A DNA stretch of 21,248 nt from a bacterium (lineage in GTDB: Bacteria > Ratteibacteria > UBA8468 > B48-G9 > JAFGKM01). Shown here one piece after another: positions 15,905 through 21,248 of this stretch. The DNA is taken from the NCBI GenBank assembly GCA_029548585.1, contig JAKPNC010000069.1, positions 1-21,248 of the forward strand, given 5' to 3'. Under the pieces are notes generated by a model that searched no databases, was not told the origin of the DNA, and saw only the letters and a program-made list of their open reading frames with translations. Position 1 is the first letter of the stretch, and each line of letters starts with the position of its first letter. A program made the position numbers and the translations under genes.

Positions 15905-17155
15905 CTATTTTGCGACGGGCATGTAAGAGGTGTTTTCAAGAACTTCCCTTGCGACCCTCATTATGTTGCCCCCGATGATTTTCCTTATCTCATCGTCCTT
16001 ATATCCCCTCTGAACGAGGCCCACGGTAAAAAGGGGCCAGTTTGTCCAGGCCAGTTCGGGATCTGTCTTCTTAAATGTTTCCAGTGTCTCCGCGGGAAAC
16101 TGCTTCTCCCTGTAAAAGGCTTCCCACCTGGGCCTTTTACCCGGTATGGAGGGAAGATTTTCTGTATCCTTCTCGGGAAGATGGCAGCTGTATCCCCTGT
16201 CTGTGGCGATTGCCACGTAGTCGGGCCCGAATTTCTTCCCCACGTAGTCGATGTGGTTAAGGAAATCCTGGATGCCCCCCTTCCCGGCTATGAAGCTCTG
16301 AAGGTTGCATATGCCAATGAATCCGCCGCTGTCGGCAAGGGATCTTATTATCTCGTCGTTCTTCGACCTGTAGTAATTCTCGTTGAGCGCGTGGCATACC
16401 GAGTGGCTGGCAATTACCGGTTTTGAGGATGCTTTGACCGCGTCGAGGCATGTCTGCCAGCCGGAGTGGGCGACGTCAACGATGATTCCCACCCTATTCA
16501 TCTCTCTGACCGCCATCCTGCCGAAGTCGCTGAGACCGCCGTTTGCAGGCTCGGAACATCCTTCTCCGAGCATGTTTCTCCTGTTGTAGGTAAGGTGCAT
16601 CATCCTGATTCCCAGCTGGAAGAATATATGGAGCAGGTAAAGCTCGCTTTCGGCAGATTCCCATCTCTGCATGAGCGGCACGCCGTTGGAGGTAAAGCAG
16701 AGGCAGTGCTTCTTCTCCTTCTTGGCCCTTAATATGTCGTCGGGGGTCAGGGCCTTGAATACGTATTCCTTCTTCATGTCGGTTATGTACGTGAACCTTG
16801 CAAGCCTTTCGAGGATGCAAAGCGGATCCTGCGTCTCCTCCCCGGCGTTCTGGAAGATGCAGGTTATGCCTGACTGGTCGAAGGCCCTCTGGTACTGCTC
16901 CCACAGGTCCTGGTCGAGGATGCAGTTTATCGCACGCAGCTCGGTGATTATCTTGGTTATTTCAAGGGAAGTCGCCCTGTCGTCCAGCATCCTGCGGATT
17001 TCGCCCGAGGGGATGAGAGATACCGTGGGAGAAAAACCGTAAGGTTCGCACACTATGGATTCCTCGTGGAGTTTCAAGCCGTATTCGAGGTCCCTTTGAG
17101 AGGGTTTCAAAGCGGCTAACGCCGCATCCCATTGATCCTGGTTCACTTTCTCCAT
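15905..17155 (-). CDS. M19 (renal dipeptidase)-like protein with lost metal ligands
   Basis: The product is 416 residues with AGGAGG before the ATG on the minus strand. The core matches peptidase M19: GIRMMHLTYNRRNMLGEGC, GLSDFGRMAVREMNRVGIIV, DVAHSG (His230), VIASHS (His251), GGFIGIC and YVAIATDRG (Asp319). The N-terminal metal motif HxD is absent; its place is taken by VCEPYG (36-40). The bridging Glu is also not seen where strand 3 reads CLCFTSNGVPL (151-161). It may therefore bind one metal, use another ligand set, or do a different reaction. Peptidase or lactonase/deacetylase-like activity cannot be decided. It has no signal peptide. It converges on the GH29 gene (11 bases between the two stop codons) and is divergent from the GH3 gene. 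Confidence 0.82.
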   Translation of the reverse strand: MEKVNQDQWDAALAALKPSQRDLEYGLKLHEESIVCEPYGFSPTVSLIPSGEIRRMLDDRATSLEITKIITELRAINCILDQDLWEQYQRAFDQSGITCIFQNAGEETQDPLCILERLARFTYITDMKKEYVFKALTPDDILRAKKEKKHCLCFTSNGVPLMQRWESAESELYLLHIFFQLGIRMMHLTYNRRNMLGEGCSEPANGGLSDFGRMAVREMNRVGIIVDVAHSGWQTCLDAVKASSKPVIASHSVCHALNENYYRSKNDEIIRSLADSGGFIGICNLQSFIAGKGGIQDFLNHIDYVGKKFGPDYVAIATDRGYSCHLPEKDTENLPSIPGKRPRWEAFYREKQFPAETLETFKKTDPELAWTNWPLFTVGLVQRGYKDDEIRKIIGGNIMRVAREVLENTSYMPVAK

Positions 17156-17246
17156 ATCAAGCCTCCTGGTTTGACTTTTGTTGAGCCTTCCTGTATTATA
17201 TTTGGACAGTTTTCTATTATATCACAATTTAAACCCCGGGGGAGAA
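17156..17246. promoter_or_regulatory. Divergent promoter region of the M19-like and GH3 genes
   Basis: The 91 AT-rich bases must contain both promoters. Rightward, TTGACT (17171-17176) and TATTAT (17194-17199) with a 17-base spacer form a good sigma-70 promoter. Leftward, TATAAT on the minus strand (17195-17200) overlaps that -10, but its -35 is weak. TATTATAT occurs twice, at 17194-17201 and 17215-17222, exactly 21 bases apart. The overlapping -10 elements suggest that the two genes could be regulated together or against each other. Confidence 0.55.
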
Positions 17247-19553
17247 ATGGCAAATAAAAATAAGAATAAGCGTCCATGGATGGATTCCGGAAAAACGATA
17301 GAAGAAAGGGTGGAATGCCTGCTTGCCGAGATGACTCTTGAAGAAAAGGTGTCCCAGATGGGGGCGTCTTACATGGGTGACATCGTAGGCGGAGACGATG
17401 ATTACGGCATGGATCCCAACGTGGAGGGGGCCCCGGGAAACAAGAAGAAGGTTTCTGCGGGGGGAAAGTACCGGTTTGATCCCCGGAAGATGAAAAAGGT
17501 AGAGGATGCGCTGGGTACAGGGCTCCTGCAGAATTACGTCTACCATTCGTTTGAAAATCCGGAAGACGGAATCGAAGGTTACGTGAGCATGGTTAACGAG
17601 GCCCAGGATTACCTTGTAAAAAAGACCCGGCTGGGCATACCTGCCATCATCACAACCGAGGGACTGCACGGACACTGGGCACCCGAAGCCACCATCTTTC
17701 CTCATTCCATATCGATCGCGAGTTCGTGGGATCCTTTGCTGGTCGGCAGGATGGGGGAGATCGCTGCAAAAGAAGCAAGGGCGTCCGGGGCCGCACAATT
17801 TTTTTCTCCCGTGCTGGAGCTTGCCAGGGAACCGAGGTGGAGCCGGATGCAGGAGAGTTACGGGGAAGACCCTTACCTGGTTGAGAGAATGGCGGTCGCT
17901 TTCATAAAGGGCGTGCAGGGAGATTCTCCTTTCATTGACGATGAGCACTGCGCCGCCACCGCCAAGCATTTTGTCGCCCACGGAAGCCCGGAGGGCGGAT
18001 TGAACCACGGGCCGGTCAGCGTAGGTTCCAGGGAGATGAAGCAGATGTTCCTGAGGCCTTTCGAGGCGGCCGTCAGGGAGGCCGGCGTGCTTTCGGTGAT
18101 GCCTGCATACCACGAGATAGACGGAGTCCCCCTTGCCTGCCATTACGAATACCTGACGAAGGTTTTAAGGCATGAATGGGGATTCAGGGGGTATACCTAT
18201 TCGGACTGGGGGGCTGTCGAGATGCTTAAGACAAGGCATTTCGTTGCGTCAACCCTCGAAGAGACGGCAAAGATGGCCCTTGAAGCCGGGATGGATGTCG
18301 ACGCCCCCGTGAAGTCATACGGAACCAGGCTCGTGGAGATGGTCAGGCAGGGAAAGGTTGACGTCAGTTATGTCGACCAGGCGGTGAGGAGGCTTTTGCG
18401 CCTGAAGTTTATCCTCGGGATTTTTGAGAATCCCTATGGAAACATCGAAAAGACAAAAAAGATCAGGAATTGCAGGGAACACCGCCAGTTTGCGAGGAAA
18501 GCCGCGCAGGAGTCCATAATACTTCTCAAGAACCAGGGAGGGATTCTTCCCCTGGGAAAGGATGTAAAATCAATAGCTGTAATAGGCCCCAATGCCGACG
18601 TGGCACAGCTCGGCGATTACTGCGTTGCCCACGGGAATATAATGAGCCCTCTCGAAGGGATCAGAAAAAGGGCGCCGAAAGGTGTCAGAATAGGCCATGC
18701 AAGGGGATGCAGCCTGTGGAAAGATGACAGGTCCGGTTTCCCGGAAGCTGTCGGACTTGCCTCTGATTCGGATATCGCTATCATGTTCATGGGAGAGGCC
18801 AAGGAGATATGCAACGAGGGGCGCGACATGCATTTTGTGGAGCTTGCAGGCGTCCAGGAGGACCTGGTGAAAGCCGTTGTGGCGACAGGCAAACCCGTGG
18901 TAGTCGTGCTTGTTAACGGGAGAAGCCTTGCCATAGAATGGATAGCCGAACATGTTCCGGCGATCCTCGAGACATGGTTTGCGGGAGAGGAGCAGGGAAA
19001 TGCAATAGCCGATATACTCTGGGGGGACGTCAATCCGAGCGGGAAGCTTCCGGTAAGCCTGCCAAGGTCAACGGGACACCTACCCTGTTTCTATAACCAT
19101 CTTCCTTCGGCGCGCGGCAGTTACAAGAGGCGCGGCAGCAGGGAGTCCCTTGGAATGGATTACCTTTTAAGCTCTGCCGATCCCCTTTTCGAGTTCGGAT
19201 TCGGCCTGAGTTACACCACTTTTGAATATTCAAACCTGCAGGTGGCGCCTGCCAGTATCAGATGCGCCGGAAACGTTGACGTTTCCGTAAACGTAAAAAA
19301 TACCGGGGACAGGGAAGGGGCCGAGGTCGTCCAGCTTTATATTAACGACCTTTACAGCTCCATGGAAACCCCCGTCAAACAGCTCAGAAGGTTCGAGAAG
19401 GTATGGCTCAAGCCGGGAGAAGAGAAGAAGGTAAGGTTCACCCTTAAGCCCGCAGACCTCGCTTTCGTCAATCTCCAAATGGAGTGGGTTGTCGAGCCTG
19501 GAGAATTTGAGGTAATGTCCGGCGGACTGAAGGCATCCTTCAGGGTTGAATGA
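17247..19553 (+). CDS. GH3 family glycoside hydrolase
   Basis: The product is 768 residues. ATG at 17247 with GGGGGAGA just upstream is chosen; the longer frame from 17178 lacks a ribosome-binding site and overlaps the promoter. The three usual domains are visible. The GH3 N-terminal barrel runs to about 400, with LGIPAIITTEGLHGHWAP, EPRWSRMQESYGEDPYLV, the AKHFVAHG ligands and the nucleophile Asp320 in TYSDWG. The GH3 C-terminal domain follows (about 420-650; IAVIGPNAD, FMGEAKEICNEGRD, VVVVLVNGRSLAI, AWFxG-like ETWFAGEEQG). The fibronectin III-like end (about 660-768) has FGFGLSYTTFEYSNL and VNVKNTGDREGAEVVQLYI. Such enzymes are beta-glucosidases, beta-xylosidases or related; specificity is unknown. 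There is no signal peptide, so cytoplasmic action is likely. Confidence 0.93.
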   Translation: MANKNKNKRPWMDSGKTIEERVECLLAEMTLEEKVSQMGASYMGDIVGGDDDYGMDPNVEGAPGNKKKVSAGGKYRFDPRKMKKVEDALGTGLLQNYVYHSFENPEDGIEGYVSMVNEAQDYLVKKTRLGIPAIITTEGLHGHWAPEATIFPHSISIASSWDPLLVGRMGEIAAKEARASGAAQFFSPVLELAREPRWSRMQESYGEDPYLVERMAVAFIKGVQGDSPFIDDEHCAATAKHFVAHGSPEGGLNHGPVSVGSREMKQMFLRPFEAAVREAGVLSVMPAYHEIDGVPLACHYEYLTKVLRHEWGFRGYTYSDWGAVEMLKTRHFVASTLEETAKMALEAGMDVDAPVKSYGTRLVEMVRQGKVDVSYVDQAVRRLLRLKFILGIFENPYGNIEKTKKIRNCREHRQFARKAAQESIILLKNQGGILPLGKDVKSIAVIGPNADVAQLGDYCVAHGNIMSPLEGIRKRAPKGVRIGHARGCSLWKDDRSGFPEAVGLASDSDIAIMFMGEAKEICNEGRDMHFVELAGVQEDLVKAVVATGKPVVVVLVNGRSLAIEWIAEHVPAILETWFAGEEQGNAIADILWGDVNPSGKLPVSLPRSTGHLPCFYNHLPSARGSYKRRGSRESLGMDYLLSSADPLFEFGFGLSYTTFEYSNLQVAPASIRCAGNVDVSVNVKNTGDREGAEVVQLYINDLYSSMETPVKQLRRFEKVWLKPGEEKKVRFTLKPADLAFVNLQMEWVVEPGEFEVMSGGLKASFRVE

Positions 19554-19674
19554 TATCTCTTTCAGCATGTCGACGGCGCCACGGCCGGATTTCCCGTAAA
19601 CGTTTCAGGGATAAGCTATGCCGGAAACCTTGAGATAGCTTTAGCGGTTTTCCCAAAAGCTTGCCCAGGGATCG

Positions 19675-19872
19675 TCAGTTCTCCTGGTCGTCCTGGTCGT
19701 CATCGAAGACGAGGTCTTCTATGTCTGCGGTAACTATCTCGTCCGAATTGCAGGAAGGGCAGTTGTCGCTTTCATGGTCTCCGTCACAATTGGGACAGAA
19801 GATCTCTCCGCATGAGAGGCATTTCATGAGTATTTCACCGCATTTATCGCACATGTAATCTTTTCCGTACAT
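19675..19872 (-). CDS. Small zinc-ribbon protein with four CxxC motifs
   Basis: The product is 65 residues. Four CxxC pairs are spaced evenly: C8/C11, C18/C21, C26/C29 and C38/C41, enough for two structural zinc sites of the zinc-ribbon kind. The C-terminal third is strongly acidic (IEDLVFDDDQDDQEN). GGGAG lies before the ATG on the minus strand; Met7 is a possible but less likely start. I do not recognise a specific family. Small acidic zinc-ribbon proteins of this sort are common as proteins of unknown function and may bind nucleic acid or protein partners. It is convergent with the GH3 gene (121 bases between the ends) and has its own upstream region with an inverted repeat at 19906-19928. 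Confidence 0.72.
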   Translation of the reverse strand: MYGKDYMCDKCGEILMKCLSCGEIFCPNCDGDHESDNCPSCNSDEIVTADIEDLVFDDDQDDQEN

Positions 19873-19905
19873 TGGAGCTCCCGTTATTATATGAAAAAAG
19901 TGTAT

Positions 19906-19928
19906 TAGTATAAAATAACTTCATACTA
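19906..19928. promoter_or_regulatory. Inverted repeat, possible operator
   Basis: TAGTAT (19906-19911) and ATACTA (19923-19928) are perfect inverted repeats with an 11-base centre. This dyad of about two helical turns lies upstream of the minus-strand zinc-ribbon gene, a plausible place for a dimeric regulator. In such AT-rich sequence a 6-bp dyad can occur by chance. Confidence 0.25.
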
Positions 19929-20117
19929 TGCGAAATGTCAAGAGATATCATTATTTTTCTGTTGAGCCACACGTTTTCGTAATTTAAAAAAAACGAATTT
20001 TCCTTTCCGGAGTATCTCATTCCGTGTCTTTTATCAAGCCGGGAGGACAAAGGAAGGAACCCCTTTGACTGTCATCCAGAACGTTTTTGGGGATATGTCT
20101 TTTCGAATAACTATTTT

Positions 20118-20145
20118 TTGACAAAAGGCTTTGTTCATTTACAAT
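20118..20145 (+). promoter_or_regulatory. Sigma-70 promoter of rmuC
   Basis: A perfect TTGACA (20118-20123) and TACAAT (20140-20145) are separated by 16 bases. Transcription would start near 20152, about 60 bases before the rmuC start codon. It is one of the two best promoter matches I found in the window. Confidence 0.65.
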
Positions 20146-20211
20146 ATACCTGTTGAAATAAAAATGAGAGAGCCTGTTTTAACCACCGGAAAGAACCCGG
20201 AGAAATAAGAT

Positions 20212-21248
20212 ATGACCGTAATAATCACATTGCTTTCTGTCGCGGTATTGATTCTGCTGGCAAACACCTTCCTTATCATTACAGGGAGAGGCAAAAAGGA
20301 GATATTCCTGTTTTCATCAAAACTGGAGGAACTGGAACGTTCGGCTGAAAAGGCAGAGTCCCTCACAAGGGAAGAATTTGCCAGGAACAGGGAGGAATCC
20401 CTGAAGAATTCACGGGAGATGAGGGAGGAGCTGGGCAACTCACTCAGGGATCAGGGAGCAACCATGACAAGGGTATTCTCCGACCTTTCGTCCGGGCAGA
20501 GGACCCAGTTCGATTCTTTTTCAGGGCAGATAACGGCCCTTACCCGGAGCAACGAGGAGAGGATAGATAAAATCCGCACAGCCGTTGAAGAAAAACTGGC
20601 GGCCCTCCAGGAGGACAACCGCAAGAAGCTCGAAGAGATGAGGGCCACCGTCGATGAAAAGCTCCAGTCAACCCTTGAAAGGAGGCTGAGCGAATCCTTC
20701 AACCAGGTCAGCGAACGCCTCAAGCAGGTCCACGAAGGGCTCGGGGAGATGAAGAATCTCGCAACGGGAGTGGGGGACCTTAAGAAGGTGCTTTCAAATG
20801 TGAAGACCAGGGGGATACTGGGAGAGATCCAGCTGGGCAGCATACTGGAAAACATGCTTTCCCCGGAACAGTATTCCGCCAACGTGGCAACGAAAAAGGG
20901 TTCAGGCGAAAACGTGGAATATGCCGTAAAGCTGCCCGGCGAGAATAATGAAAATCCGGTCTACCTTCCCATAGATTCCAAGTTTCCTGTCGAAACCTAC
21001 CACCAGCTGATGGATGCTTACGAAAAGGGAGATCCGGAGGCTGTCAGGAAAGCTACAAAAGATATAGAGGCTACCATAAAAAGGTTTGCAAAAGAGATCC
21101 GCGAAAAATATATCAACCCGCCCGAAACGACCGATTTCGGGATACTCTTCCTTCCCTTCGAAGGGCTTTACGCCGAGGTTGTGAGGCAAACGAGTCTTAT
21201 TGAAATCCTCCACAGGGAGTACAAGATAGTCATAACAGGCCCGACGAC
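20212..21248 (+). CDS. rmuC: DNA recombination protein RmuC, truncated by the window end
   Basis: The first 345 codons are present and the frame is still open at the window edge. ATG at 20212 has GGAG nine bases upstream, and an in-frame stop lies just before it. An N-terminal membrane anchor (MTVIITLLSVAVLILLANTF) is followed by a long charged coiled coil (about 25-185, many Glu/Lys/Arg heptads such as EELERSAEKAESLTREEF). Then comes the RmuC core: VLSNVKTRGILGEIQLGSIL, LPIDSKFPVETYHQL, and TTDFGILFLPFEGLYAEVVR. RmuC is proposed to limit recombination between inverted repeats and has a restriction-endonuclease-like fold; the Asp and Lys of IDSKFP fit its active site. The last residues (ITGPT) match the usual continuation of the family. 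Confidence 0.93.
   Translation, partial: MTVIITLLSVAVLILLANTFLIITGRGKKEIFLFSSKLEELERSAEKAESLTREEFARNREESLKNSREMREELGNSLRDQGATMTRVFSDLSSGQRTQFDSFSGQITALTRSNEERIDKIRTAVEEKLAALQEDNRKKLEEMRATVDEKLQSTLERRLSESFNQVSERLKQVHEGLGEMKNLATGVGDLKKVLSNVKTRGILGEIQLGSILENMLSPEQYSANVATKKGSGENVEYAVKLPGENNENPVYLPIDSKFPVETYHQLMDAYEKGDPEAVRKATKDIEATIKRFAKEIREKYINPPETTDFGILFLPFEGLYAEVVRQTSLIEILHREYKIVITGPT

Larger units (their letters stand above)
19873..20211. other. 339-base stretch without a supported gene
   Basis: This separates the zinc-ribbon gene (leftward) from rmuC (rightward) and is distinctly richer in A and T than the neighbouring genes. It holds an inverted repeat TAGTAT-N11-ATACTA at 19906-19928, 34-56 bases upstream of the zinc-ribbon start, and the rmuC promoter near 20118-20145. 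The middle (about 19930-20110) has only short open frames without plausible starts; I see no RNA gene or terminator in it. Confidence 0.6.

Noticed and set aside
19613..19641. Inverted repeat AAGCTAT/ATAGCTT after the GH3 gene as a terminator
   Set aside because: The stem is only 7 bp, AT-rich and with a 15-base loop, and no T-run follows.
19554..19731. Frame that stays open for 59 codons after the GH3 stop, in the same frame
   Set aside because: The GH3 protein already ends normally after its fibronectin-like domain, the second half overlaps the zinc-ribbon gene on the other strand, and the peptide shows no domain. It could be an eroded extension but nothing supports it.
1..21248. CRISPR arrays, insertion sequences, phage genes, tRNA or rRNA genes, defence systems
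   Set aside because: I read for them on both strands and found no evenly spaced repeats, transposase or phage motifs, cloverleaf-like segments or recognisable defence genes.

Overview
The window looks like a chromosomal piece of a Gram-negative, probably PVC-type bacterium (Lentisphaerota, Verrucomicrobiota or Planctomycetota). The clues are an H-X9-DG type prepilin remnant, a complete type II secretion-like operon with a secretin, a GH29/GH3 glycosidase cluster, a Gfo/Idh/MocA oxidoreductase and an M19-like protein of a form I associate with these phyla. AGG is used very often for arginine. UGA is a normal stop codon. The phylum call is an inference from gene content, not from a marker gene.

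Layout. 1-597 is the 3' part of a decayed H-X9-DG prepilin-like gene (a frameshift and an in-frame TGA), closed by a strong terminator at 611-650. 753-1280 encodes a small exported Spy/CpxP-like protein. A GC-rich hairpin then leads directly into a compact plus-strand operon, 1337-12994: gspE, gspF, gspG, gspH, gspI, gspJ, gspK, a GspL that resembles PilM fused to PilN, a PilO/GspM-like protein, a PilP/GspC-like predicted lipoprotein and the secretin GspD. Most junctions overlap or are a few bases apart. Together these give the ATPase, inner-membrane platform, one major and four minor pseudopilins, assembly proteins, a periplasmic linker and the outer-membrane channel. No prepilin peptidase (gspO/pilD) lies in the window.

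From 13178 to 19553 lies a different module of four genes on alternating strands: a Gfo/Idh/MocA oxidoreductase (-), a GH29 alpha-L-fucosidase-like enzyme (+), an M19-like protein that has lost several metal ligands (-) and a GH3 glycosidase (+). They form two divergent pairs with short AT-rich promoter regions. None has an obvious signal peptide, which suggests intracellular breakdown of imported sugar conjugates. The last part holds a 65-residue zinc-ribbon protein (-), a 339-base non-coding stretch, and an rmuC gene cut by the window end.

The most notable features are the T2SS whose distal half (L-M-C-D) parallels pilM-N-O-P-Q in domain content and order; the M19-like and Gfo-like proteins that lack textbook catalytic residues; three intergenic hairpins built on a common GGCAGCC core; and the broken prepilin gene. 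I saw no CRISPR array, insertion sequence, phage, tRNA or rRNA gene, and no defence system.
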